Below, piece after piece: positions 7,922 to 15,122 of a stretch of DNA of 20,531 bases. The number at the start of each line of letters is the position of its first letter. Positions within the stretch are counted from its first letter, which is position 1. The notes beneath the pieces were generated by a model that did no database searches, was not told the origin of the DNA, and was given only the letters and a program-made list of their open reading frames with translations. Both the position numbers and the translations under genes were made by a program. The DNA is taken from assembly GCA_031177795.1 (NCBI GenBank), contig JAPSKG010000012.1, forward strand, positions 1 to 20,531. The letters are read 5' to 3'. The DNA comes from Domibacillus sp. (GTDB lineage: Bacteria > Bacillota > Bacilli > Bacillales > Domibacillaceae).

Positions 7922-7947
7922 GAAAGCAGCCAAATGAGGCTGCTTTC
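7922..7947. repeat. Perfect 10-bp inverted repeat beside the spoIIIE promoter
   Basis: GAAAGCAGCC (7922-7931) and GGCTGCTTTC (7938-7947) are perfect complements around a six-base loop. No T-run follows, so it is not a standard terminator for rnjB unless the mechanism is atypical. It starts two bases after the -10 hexamer, so it could be an operator or a hairpin near the 5' end of the spoIIIE mRNA. Confidence 0.8.
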
Positions 7948-7983
7948 GAACGTTTAAAGAACAGAATGTTAGGGTGAATCAAC

Positions 7984-10266
7984 GTGGCACAAAAAAAACG
8001 AAAAGCGCCGGCAAAGCGCCGGACAAATAAAGAAAAAGAACAAATGAAAGAATGGAAAATACAAGGAACAGGAGCGATTACATTTGTTGCTTGCGCTTTT
8101 GGCCTTTTAGGAACCGGAACAGTCGGTAGCATAATCCAGGGAGCTGCTTCTTTTTTCTTTGGCGTAATGTATCAAGTTGGCTTGCTTGGACTTACTGGCA
8201 TGGCTCTTTTTATGGGGATTACAAGAAAATGGCCGCCTATTTGGAAAAGAAGTATTACAGGGTTTCTTTTTATTTTCACCGGAGCGCTAGTGTTTTCTCA
8301 CATTATTTTTTTGAATCCATCAGGGAACACGGAGTATTTGCTTGAAACCCTGAGTCTGGAAAGCATTTTTCAAAGTAACAGTGGAAGTATGGTTCATAAT
8401 GGCGGGGGCATGATCGGAGGAACTCTTTTTCATGTGTTTTACTTTTTATTTGGGCGGCCGGGAACTTGGATTTTTGCCGTAGCGTTTATTTTTGCAGGAG
8501 TTGCTTTAATAGGCGGCAAGCCTCTTATTGAAAAAGTAATGCAGTTGCTGGCTGCCATTACAGGAAACGTAAAAGACTCTTGGGAAGAAATTCTTGAGAA
8601 CAGGACAGCTCAAAGAAAAGAAAAGCAGCAAGTAAAGGCAGCGGCAAGAAAAATGGAACAAACGTCAAACCCGGAAGAAACTAGTCCAGCTGAAACAATG
8701 GAACCAGCAGCAGAACCTGTTATTTCAAGTTTTGTTGAAAAAGCTTTTCCGGATGAACCCCCTGTGGCAAAAAAACAGGCAGATGAACAACCAGCGGCAG
8801 AAACGGGACAAGCTATGTTGTCTTTTGCCGAGGAAGAAAACACTGATTATAAATTGCCATCCGTTTCTATTCTGAAAAAGCCTCAACAAGCAGACCAAAG
8901 CAATGAAAAAAAGCACATTCAAAAAAATGCCCAAAAACTCGAAAAAACATTTCAAAGTTTTGGTGTAAAAGCGAAAGTAACACAAATTCATTTAGGACCT
9001 GCTGTGACAAAATACGAAGTTCAGCCAGACACAGGAGTGAAGGTAAGCAAAATTGTGGGATTAACTGATGATCTAGCTCTTGCCCTTGCCGCAAAAGATA
9101 TCCGCATGGAAGCGCCAATCCCGGGTAAATCAGCCATCGGTATTGAAGTGCCGAATGCCGAAGTGGCTATGGTGAGCTTTCGAGAAGTAATTGAAGCAAA
9201 GCAGAACGAGAAAAAAGAATCAAAACTTTTGGCTGCACTCGGCCGTGATATTACGGGTGAAGCAGTGGCAGCAGAGTTAAACAAAATGCCGCATTTGCTT
9301 GTTGCTGGAGCAACTGGAAGCGGAAAAAGTGTTTGCATTAACGGCATCATTACAAGTATTTTAATGCGCGCCAAACCTCATGAAGTAAAAATGATGATGA
9401 TTGACCCTAAAATGGTTGAATTAAACGTTTACAACGGAATTCCTCATTTGCTTGCTCCGGTTGTAACAGACGCAAAAAAAGCATCTCAGGCATTAAAAAA
9501 AGTGGTCGGTGAAATGGAACGGCGTTATGATTTGTTTTCACACACAGGCACAAGGAATATAGAAGGATACAATGGTTATGTGACAAAGCATAACAATGAA
9601 ACGGGCGAAAAACAGCCGCATCTTCCATATATTGTAGTAATTGTTGATGAATTAGCAGACTTGATGATGGTAGCTTCAAGCGATGTAGAAGATTCGATCA
9701 CCAGGCTGGCACAAATGGCCCGGGCTGCCGGCATTCATTTAATCATTGCAACCCAGCGCCCATCAGTTGATGTAATTACGGGGGTAATAAAAGCAAATAT
9801 CCCGTCCAGAATTGCTTTTTCTGTTTCATCTGCAACAGATTCGCGCACGATACTTGATATGGGCGGCGCTGAAAAATTGCTCGGGCGGGGAGATATGCTG
9901 TTTTATCCTTCGGGTGCTGTTAAACCAGTTCGTGTACAGGGCGCTTTTTTATCAGATGAAGAAGTAGAAGAAGTGGTTGATTTTGTTATTTCTCAGCAAA
10001 AAGCGCAGTACCAGGAAGAAATGATTCCGGAAGAAATACCGGAAACATCTTCGCAATCGGAAGATGAATTATACGACGATGCGGTTCAGCTAATTTCGGA
10101 AATGCAGACAGCATCTGTATCCATGTTGCAGCGCAGATTTCGCATTGGTTATAGCCGGGCGGCAAGGTTAATTGATGAAATGGAAATGAGAGGGGTTATA
10201 GGGCCGTATGAAGGAAGTAAACCTCGGACGGTTCTTGTACCGAAGCCTTCGGATGATAATTTGTAA
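7984..10266 (+). CDS. spoIIIE: DNA translocase SpoIIIE/FtsK
   Basis: This membrane-anchored hexameric ATPase pumps chromosomal DNA through the closing septum, in B. subtilis into the forespore. A basic N-terminal tail (AQKKRKAPAKRR) precedes about four hydrophobic membrane segments (about residues 30-180). A charged Glu/Ala/Pro-rich linker follows (about 200-320). Next are the alpha and beta motor domains with Walker A GATGSGKS (442-449) and Walker B IVDE (Asp555, Glu556). The end is a gamma winged-helix (about 685-750, SVSMLQRRFRIGYSRAARLI) of the type that reads orienting DNA sequences. The length of 760 aa is close to B. subtilis SpoIIIE (787). The start is GTG 7984 with AGGGTGA upstream. 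From this window alone I cannot exclude that the genome also has a second FtsK paralogue (SftA/YtpT). Confidence 0.96.
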   Translation: MAQKKRKAPAKRRTNKEKEQMKEWKIQGTGAITFVACAFGLLGTGTVGSIIQGAASFFFGVMYQVGLLGLTGMALFMGITRKWPPIWKRSITGFLFIFTGALVFSHIIFLNPSGNTEYLLETLSLESIFQSNSGSMVHNGGGMIGGTLFHVFYFLFGRPGTWIFAVAFIFAGVALIGGKPLIEKVMQLLAAITGNVKDSWEEILENRTAQRKEKQQVKAAARKMEQTSNPEETSPAETMEPAAEPVISSFVEKAFPDEPPVAKKQADEQPAAETGQAMLSFAEEENTDYKLPSVSILKKPQQADQSNEKKHIQKNAQKLEKTFQSFGVKAKVTQIHLGPAVTKYEVQPDTGVKVSKIVGLTDDLALALAAKDIRMEAPIPGKSAIGIEVPNAEVAMVSFREVIEAKQNEKKESKLLAALGRDITGEAVAAELNKMPHLLVAGATGSGKSVCINGIITSILMRAKPHEVKMMMIDPKMVELNVYNGIPHLLAPVVTDAKKASQALKKVVGEMERRYDLFSHTGTRNIEGYNGYVTKHNNETGEKQPHLPYIVVIVDELADLMMVASSDVEDSITRLAQMARAAGIHLIIATQRPSVDVITGVIKANIPSRIAFSVSSATDSRTILDMGGAEKLLGRGDMLFYPSGAVKPVRVQGAFLSDEEVEEVVDFVISQQKAQYQEEMIPEEIPETSSQSEDELYDDAVQLISEMQTASVSMLQRRFRIGYSRAARLIDEMEMRGVIGPYEGSKPRTVLVPKPSDDNL

Positions 10267-10297
10267 AAAGAGCAGCTTTTGCTGTTCTTTTTTTTTA
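10267..10297 (+). terminator. Rho-independent terminator of spoIIIE
   Basis: A 10-bp stem (10267-10276 with 10281-10290, one G-T pair) has a TTTT loop and a long T-run. It starts immediately after the stop codon. Confidence 0.88.
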
Positions 10298-10336
10298 TTT
10301 TTTTTTGACTGGACAAATAAACTAGTGAGCGCTTTC

Positions 10337-10359
10337 TTTGTTTATAAAGCTTTGTTTAT
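10337..10359. repeat. Tandem 9-base direct repeat upstream of ymfC
   Basis: TTTGTTTAT occurs at 10337-10345 and again at 10351-10359, a 14-base period. It lies in the 260-base spoIIIE-ymfC gap, which also holds a GTNTANAC site and a promoter/operator candidate. No role is evident, and such A/T-rich words can arise by chance. Confidence 0.4.
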
Positions 10360-10400
10360 TTAGTAATTCAGGGTGGGTATTAAGCAAAAGACAGGGGCAA

Positions 10401-10408
10401 GTTTAGAC
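10401..10408. promoter_or_regulatory. GTNTANAC-type site, possible GntR/HutC operator
   Basis: GTTTAGAC fits the GTNTANAC core reported for HutC-subfamily GntR regulators, the subfamily YmfC appears to belong to. It is about 120 bases upstream of ymfC. An eight-base degenerate match has a high chance frequency, so this is weak. The TCAGA-N2-TCTGA palindrome at 10477 is a competing candidate. Confidence 0.25.
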
Positions 10409-10467
10409 CAAGTATTTTCTTTTCAATTATATAAAAAAATGATATGTTAAATTTAAATTAGCGTAAA

Positions 10468-10488
10468 TGTTATACCTCAGAGGTCTGA
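10468..10488 (+). promoter_or_regulatory. Candidate promoter -10 and palindromic operator of ymfC
   Basis: TGTTATACC (10468-10476) resembles an extended -10, with a weak -35 (TTAAAT at 10447-10452). It abuts a perfect 5-2-5 palindrome, TCAGA-GG-TCTGA at 10477-10488. Binding there would cover the transcription start, as expected for autorepression by YmfC. A related but degenerate copy with the same spacing lies before nupO at 12502-12513. Confidence 0.5.
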
Positions 10489-10526
10489 TGTCTTAGGCGA
10501 ATGAAACAAAAAGGTGGTGATAACCC

Positions 10527-11252
10527 ATGTCCATTAAGCAAGACAACCGGCATTTATACTTACAAGTAATTGATCGGTTAAAAAAAGACATTGAAGAAGG
10601 TATTTACAAAGAAAAAGAAAAGCTCCCATCTGAGTTTGATCTTGCTAAGCAGCTTGGTGTAAGCCGTGCAACGCTTCGTGAAGCACTTCGGATTCTTGAA
10701 GAAGAAAATGTTATTATTAGGCGGCATGGTGTAGGTACCTTTGTTCATTCCAAGCCGCTTTTTATGTCTGGAATTGAACAATTAGTGAGTGTTACGGACA
10801 TGATAGTAAATGCCGGGATGGATCCGGGAACTATTTTTCTTTCGTCTGCTGTAATTCAGGCGAGTGAGGAAGATGCACGCCGGCTTACATGTGCGCTTGA
10901 TACGGAATTAATGGTTATTGAACGTGTTAGAACGGCAAATGGGGAGCCAGTCGTTTATTGCATCGACAAAATACCTAAAACTTTTTTTCCGGGACAATTT
11001 GACCCAAGCCATGAGTCTTTGTTTACTTTGTTTGATGAACAAGCCTCAAGTTCGATTTCTCATGCTGTTGCAGAAATTGAACCATTTGGATGGCATGAAA
11101 AAGTATCCCCGATTTTAGAATGTGAACCGGAAACAGCATTGCTTGCATTAAAACAAGTGCATTACACAGAAAACGATATGCCGGTGCTTTATTCGGTGAA
11201 CTTTTTTCGTTCTGATAAGTTCAGGTTCCATATTTTACGCAGACGCACATAA
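10527..11252 (+). CDS. ymfC: GntR family transcriptional regulator with UTRA domain (YmfC-like)
   Basis: This is a cytoplasmic DNA-binding repressor type. The N-terminal GntR winged helix spans about residues 8-75: LPSEFDLAKQLGVSRATLREAL holds the helix-turn-helix and RRHGVGTFV the wing. The remainder (about 95-235) looks like a UTRA ligand-binding domain of HutC-type regulators, with GEPVVYCIDKIPKTFFPG and MPVLYSVNFFRSDKFRF. The length of 241 aa is normal. ATG 10527 has AAGGTGGTGAT upstream. The nucleoside importer genes start 47 bases downstream, so the simplest inference is that YmfC controls the importer and itself, with a nucleoside or related compound as ligand. That ligand is an inference from position only; I know of no assigned function for YmfC. 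Confidence 0.9.
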   Translation: MSIKQDNRHLYLQVIDRLKKDIEEGIYKEKEKLPSEFDLAKQLGVSRATLREALRILEEENVIIRRHGVGTFVHSKPLFMSGIEQLVSVTDMIVNAGMDPGTIFLSSAVIQASEEDARRLTCALDTELMVIERVRTANGEPVVYCIDKIPKTFFPGQFDPSHESLFTLFDEQASSSISHAVAEIEPFGWHEKVSPILECEPETALLALKQVHYTENDMPVLYSVNFFRSDKFRFHILRRRT

Positions 11253-11299
11253 GTCAAGGCATTCACGTTAATTTATTTTTACTTTAGGAGGTAAACAAA

Positions 11300-12391
11300 A
11301 TGGAAAAACGTAAATTAGGTTTTGCAATGTCCATGGTACTAGCAGCAGGCACTATTTTAGGTGCATGCGGTGGTGGAGCTGAAGAAAAAACATCAGATAA
11401 CAAAAGCGGCGGTGGCGGAAAAGATGATAAGTTTACCGTTGCTATGGTAACAGATGTAGGCGGTGTAGACGACAAATCTTTTAACCAATCAGCATGGGAA
11501 GGGCTCCAAGCTTTCGGCAAAGAAAACGGGCTTGAAAAAGGCATGGATGGATTTGATTACATTCAATCAAAAAGTGACGCTGACTACAAAACAAATTTAA
11601 ATACAGCAGTCCGAAACGATTTTGATGTAACATTTGGAATCGGCTATAAATTAAAGCCGGCTATCGAAGAAGTCGCAAAACAGCGTAAAGAAAGTCAATT
11701 TGCTATCGTAGACGACGTAGTTGAAGGCCTTGATAACGTAACAAGTGTTACGTTTAAAGAACATGAAGGATCGTTTCTTGTTGGGGTTGTAGCAGGGCTT
11801 CAAACAAAAACAAACAAAATTGGATTTATTGGCGGAATTGAGAGCGACTTGATCAACAAATTTGCAGGCGGCTTTGAAGCAGGGGTAAAAGCGGTTAATC
11901 CTGATGCCGATGTAGCAATTGAATTTGCCGGTGCATTCGACAAAGCAGACAAAGGGCAGCAAATGGCTTCTGCTATGTATTCTTCAGGAATCGACATTAT
12001 TTACCACGCGGCTGGCGGAACAGGAAATGGAGTTTTTGCTGAAGCTAAAAGCATAAAAGAATCAAATCCTGAAAAAGAAATTTGGGTAATTGGCGTTGAC
12101 CGTGACCAAGCTGAAGAAGGAAAAGTAACAGTAGACGGAAAAGAAATGAATGTTACGTTAACTTCAATGATTAAGCGTGTTGATTTAGCAGTACAAGATG
12201 TAGCTACAAAAGCAAAGAACGGTGAATTTCCTGGCGGAGAAGTAATTGAATATGGGTTAGAATCTAACGGGGTAAGCATTTCTCCTACACAAGATAACTT
12301 AACTGAAGAATCAATTGCAGCCGTTAAAGAATGGACAGAAAAAATTAAAAACGGTGAAGTTGAAGTGCCAACTGCGCCAGCAGGCAAGTAA
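11300..12391 (+). CDS. nupN: BMP family nucleoside-binding lipoprotein
   Basis: This is the extracellular substrate-binding lipoprotein of a nucleoside ABC importer (Bmp/PnrA-like; B. subtilis NupN/YufN). The signal peptide has basic residues 3-5, a hydrophobic core, and the lipobox ILGAC with lipidated Cys23. A glycine/charged linker follows (about 24-45). The mature domain begins FTVAMVTDVGGVDDKSFNQSAWEGL, diagnostic of the Bmp fold. ATG 11300 has AGGAGG nine bases upstream. There is no clear terminator after ymfC, so it may be cotranscribed with ymfC. A terminator lies after it, before nupO, as is common where binding protein is needed in excess. The substrate (purine nucleosides, for example guanosine) is inferred from the family. 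Confidence 0.92.
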   Translation: MEKRKLGFAMSMVLAAGTILGACGGGAEEKTSDNKSGGGGKDDKFTVAMVTDVGGVDDKSFNQSAWEGLQAFGKENGLEKGMDGFDYIQSKSDADYKTNLNTAVRNDFDVTFGIGYKLKPAIEEVAKQRKESQFAIVDDVVEGLDNVTSVTFKEHEGSFLVGVVAGLQTKTNKIGFIGGIESDLINKFAGGFEAGVKAVNPDADVAIEFAGAFDKADKGQQMASAMYSSGIDIIYHAAGGTGNGVFAEAKSIKESNPEKEIWVIGVDRDQAEEGKVTVDGKEMNVTLTSMIKRVDLAVQDVATKAKNGEFPGGEVIEYGLESNGVSISPTQDNLTEESIAAVKEWTEKIKNGEVEVPTAPAGK

Positions 12392-12406
12392 AAAACAAAT
12401 ATCTCA

Positions 12407-12439
12407 AGGTGCCGGATTTATTCCGGCATCTGTCTTTTT
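12407..12439 (+). terminator. Intra-operon terminator between nupN and nupO
   Basis: A 10-bp stem (12407-12416 with 12422-12431, one G-T pair) has the loop TTTAT and a GTCTTTTT tail. It should end many transcripts after nupN. Expression of nupO-nupP-nupQ would then come from read-through or from the promoter candidate at 12474-12500. Confidence 0.82.
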
Positions 12440-12448
12440 AAAAATGAC

Positions 12449-12473
12449 GGGAGTACAGAAAACCTGTACTGCC
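12449..12473. repeat. Second hairpin in the nupN-nupO gap
   Basis: AGTACAG (12452-12458) pairs with CTGTACT (12464-12470) around a five-base loop. GG/CC pairs at the base follow after one mismatch. There is no immediate T-run. It could protect an RNA end, help termination, or bind a protein. Confidence 0.55.
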
Positions 12474-12513
12474 TTGATTTTTGAAAAATTTATTTATAAG
12501 GTCAGACATCCTA
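12474..12513 (+). promoter_or_regulatory. Candidate promoter and degenerate operator upstream of nupO
   Basis: TTGATT (12474-12479) and TATAAG (12495-12500) could form a promoter with a short 15-bp spacer. TCAGA-CA-TCCTA at 12502-12513 shares the left half and part of the right half of the ymfC palindrome and has almost the same position relative to its -10. GATTTTTGAAAAATT (12476-12490) differs from the CodY consensus AATTTTCWGAAAATT at four of 15 places; B. subtilis nup genes are CodY-controlled, so this is worth testing but weak. Confidence 0.35.
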
Positions 12514-12556
12514 CAGGGGGATGGAAGATGTTTATCTTCATAAAGGAGTGAAAAAC

Positions 12557-14083
12557 GTGGATTATGTTATCGAAATGCTAGGTATCCGAAAAGAGTTTAA
12601 CGGATTTGTTGCAAATGATGATGTTACCCTTCAGCTTGCCAAAGGAGAAATTCATGCTTTGCTTGGTGAAAATGGAGCCGGGAAATCAACATTAATGAAC
12701 GTTCTGTTTGGTCTTTATCAGCCGGAAGCAGGAGAAATAAAAGTAAACGGAAAACCTGTTCACATTACAGATCCAAACAAAGCAAATGATCTGGGAATCG
12801 GTATGGTGCATCAGCATTTTATGCTTGTTGATAATTTTACCGTTACAGAAAACATTATTCTTGGAAATGAACCAAAATCAGGCGGGAAAATAGATGTAAA
12901 ACAAGCGGAAAAAAAGGTAAGGGAGCTTTCTGAGCAATATGGCCTTGCCGTAGACCCCACGGCCAAAATTTCTGATATTTCGGTTGGGATGCAGCAGCGT
13001 GTTGAAATTTTAAAAACCCTTTACCGGGGAGCAGAAATTTTAATTTTTGATGAACCGACAGCTGTTTTAACTCCTCAGGAAATCAAGGAATTAATTCAAA
13101 TTATGCGTGCGTTGATCAGTGAAGGAAAATCAATCATCTTAATTACCCATAAATTAAAAGAAATTATGGAAGTGTGTGACCGGGTTACGGTTATTCGTAA
13201 GGGAAAAGGAATCGGCACAGTGAATGTGTCCGAAACAGATCCTAATCACCTTGCAAGTCTTATGGTTGGCCGTGAAGTTACCTTTAAAACAGAAAAAACA
13301 GAGGCAATGCCTGCCCAGAACGTTCTTGAAATTCGTGACTTAACTGTAAACGACCCTCGTGGCGTTGCGGCTGTCCGTGGCCTTAACCTCGATGTGCGGG
13401 CCGGGGAAATTATCGGGATTTGTGGGGTTGATGGCAATGGACAAACAGAGTTAATTGAAGCCATTACAGGACTCCGCAAAGCAGCAGGAGGAACCATTAC
13501 CTTAAATGGGAAAGATATTACTTCTTTCAAGCCTAGAAAAGTAACAGAATCTGGTGTAGGGCATATTCCGCAAGACCGCCACAAACATGGCCTTGTCCTG
13601 GATTATTCAATTGGGGTTAATATGGTGCTGCAAACTTATTATCAAAAGCCTTATTCAAAATCTGGTTTTATGAATTACAAAGAAGTTTACAAAAAAGCTA
13701 AAAAGCTTATTAAGGAATTTGACGTCCGCACACCTTCTGAAACAACTCCTGCCCGTGCACTTTCTGGCGGCAATCAGCAAAAAGCAATTATTGGCCGTGA
13801 GATTGATCGCAACCCAGACCTGCTTATTGCTGCTCAGCCAACGCGCGGACTGGATGTTGGAGCTATTGAATTTATCCACCGCCGCCTTATTGAACAGCGT
13901 GACAATGGGAAAGCCGTCTTACTTCTTTCTTTTGAGCTTGATGAAATTATGAATGTATCTGATCGTATTGCCGTTATTTACGAAGGCGAGATTGTCGCGG
14001 TAGTGGATCCGAAAAAAACAACAGAACAAGAACTGGGTCTTTTAATGGCGGGTTCAAAGAAAGGAGTAAGTGAGCATGTCTAA
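12557..14083 (+). CDS. nupO: Nucleoside ABC importer ATPase, two fused nucleotide-binding domains
   Basis: This is the cytoplasmic ATPase that drives nucleoside import through NupP/NupQ. It is a tandem-domain protein like RbsA. Domain 1 has Walker A GENGAGKST (37-45), signature region SVGMQQR and Walker B FDEPTA (Asp165, Glu166). Domain 2 has a degenerate P-loop, GVDGNGQT (290-297, Lys replaced by Gln), an intact LSGGNQQK signature (402-409), and AAQPTRGLD in place of a normal Walker B. This asymmetry is usual for the family, so domain 1 should be the main hydrolysis site. I chose GTG 12557 (508 aa): AAAGGAG is seven to nine bases upstream, and MDYVIEM matches the B. subtilis N-terminus. The in-frame ATG at 12521 adds 12 atypical residues. 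It overlaps nupP by 8 bases. Confidence 0.94.
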   Translation: MDYVIEMLGIRKEFNGFVANDDVTLQLAKGEIHALLGENGAGKSTLMNVLFGLYQPEAGEIKVNGKPVHITDPNKANDLGIGMVHQHFMLVDNFTVTENIILGNEPKSGGKIDVKQAEKKVRELSEQYGLAVDPTAKISDISVGMQQRVEILKTLYRGAEILIFDEPTAVLTPQEIKELIQIMRALISEGKSIILITHKLKEIMEVCDRVTVIRKGKGIGTVNVSETDPNHLASLMVGREVTFKTEKTEAMPAQNVLEIRDLTVNDPRGVAAVRGLNLDVRAGEIIGICGVDGNGQTELIEAITGLRKAAGGTITLNGKDITSFKPRKVTESGVGHIPQDRHKHGLVLDYSIGVNMVLQTYYQKPYSKSGFMNYKEVYKKAKKLIKEFDVRTPSETTPARALSGGNQQKAIIGREIDRNPDLLIAAQPTRGLDVGAIEFIHRRLIEQRDNGKAVLLLSFELDEIMNVSDRIAVIYEGEIVAVVDPKKTTEQELGLLMAGSKKGVSEHV

Positions 14084-15122
14084 AAAATGGACTGCATTTG
14101 CAGTGCCTGTTGTTTCCGTTCTGCTAGGTTTGTTTGCAGGAGCCATTATTATGCTTATAAGCGGAAACAATCCGGCCGCAGGCTATGCGGCACTTTGGAA
14201 TGGAGCGTTTGGTGATTTATTTTATACAGGAGAAACGCTGCGTCAAATGACACCATATGTGTTTGCTGGCCTTGCAGTGGCATTTGCTTTTCGAACAGGC
14301 CTGTTTAACATTGGTGTGGAAGGGCAGCTTTTAGTTGGCTGGCTTGCATCTGTATGGGTCGGCGTAGCATTTGAGCTTCCCAAAATTATTCATTTGCCAT
14401 TGGCCATCTTGGCCGGAGCTTTAGCTGGCGCGGTTTGGGGATTTATACCTGGATTTTTAAAAGCTCGCCTTCGTGTTCATGAGGTTATTGTCACTATTAT
14501 GATGAACTATACAGCACTTCACGTTACAAACCACTTGATTCGCAATGTGATCAGTGATGGTTCAGATGCAACAGATGCAATAAAAGAAACAGCCAGCCTC
14601 CGTTCGCCGTTTCTAGAAAATATTACAGACTTTTCTTCTTTGCATAACGGTATTTATTTAGCGGCTATTGCTGCATTGATAATGTGGCTAATGCTTGAAA
14701 AAACAACATTAGGCTATGAACTACGGGCAGTAGGATATAATCAACAGGCCTCTGAATACGCGGGAATGAGTGTTAACCGCAATATTATTCTTTCGATGGT
14801 CATTTCAGGCGCATTTGCTGGAATTGGCGGTGCTATGCAAGGCCTTGGAACGTTTGGAAACATGTTTATTAATTCTGGCTTTTCTGGAATAGGATTTGAT
14901 GGAATAGCTGTTGCCTTGCTGGGCGGAAACACAGCAATTGGTGTTGTTTTGGCCGCTCTTTTATTTGGTTCTTTAAAAGTTGGTTCATTAAATATGCCGC
15001 TTGAATCAGGAATTCCAAATGAACTTGTGGAAATTGTTATAGCTCTAATTATATTTTTTGTGGCATCCAGTTATATGATTACTTGGCTTCTAGGCCGCTT
15101 TAAAAAGAAGGAGGCGAAATAA
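14076..15122 (+). CDS. nupP: Nucleoside ABC importer permease
   Basis: This is an integral membrane permease of the BPD_transp_2 (RbsC/LivH-like) family. It has a cytoplasmic basic start, then about eight to ten hydrophobic segments. Conserved family stretches include VAFAFRTGLFNIGVEGQLL, the ATPase-contact region LEKTTLGYELRAVGYNQQASEYAGM, and SGFSGIGFDGIAVALLGG. The start is ATG 14076 (348 aa), with AAGGAG nine bases upstream. An in-frame GTG at 14070 sits only three bases from that site. The ATG lies inside the end of nupO (ATGTCTAA, 8-base overlap), a sign of translational coupling. It pairs with NupQ to form the pore. Confidence 0.93.
   Translation: MSKKWTAFAVPVVSVLLGLFAGAIIMLISGNNPAAGYAALWNGAFGDLFYTGETLRQMTPYVFAGLAVAFAFRTGLFNIGVEGQLLVGWLASVWVGVAFELPKIIHLPLAILAGALAGAVWGFIPGFLKARLRVHEVIVTIMMNYTALHVTNHLIRNVISDGSDATDAIKETASLRSPFLENITDFSSLHNGIYLAAIAALIMWLMLEKTTLGYELRAVGYNQQASEYAGMSVNRNIILSMVISGAFAGIGGAMQGLGTFGNMFINSGFSGIGFDGIAVALLGGNTAIGVVLAALLFGSLKVGSLNMPLESGIPNELVEIVIALIIFFVASSYMITWLLGRFKKKEAK

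Noticed and set aside
8610..9374. Long open frames on the minus strand inside spoIIIE
   Set aside because: They lie wholly within a well-supported gene, have low-complexity translations (Ser/Ala/Phe-rich) and have no family resemblance. They are antisense shadows.
10305..10310. TTGACT as a -35 for ymfC
   Set aside because: No -10-like hexamer occurs 16-18 bp downstream, and it sits in the T-tract of the spoIIIE terminator, far from the gene.
12315..12551. 78-codon + strand frame spanning the nupN end and the following gap
   Set aside because: It overlaps nupN in another frame and crosses the terminator. Its translation is unlike any known protein, and it has no ribosome-binding site.
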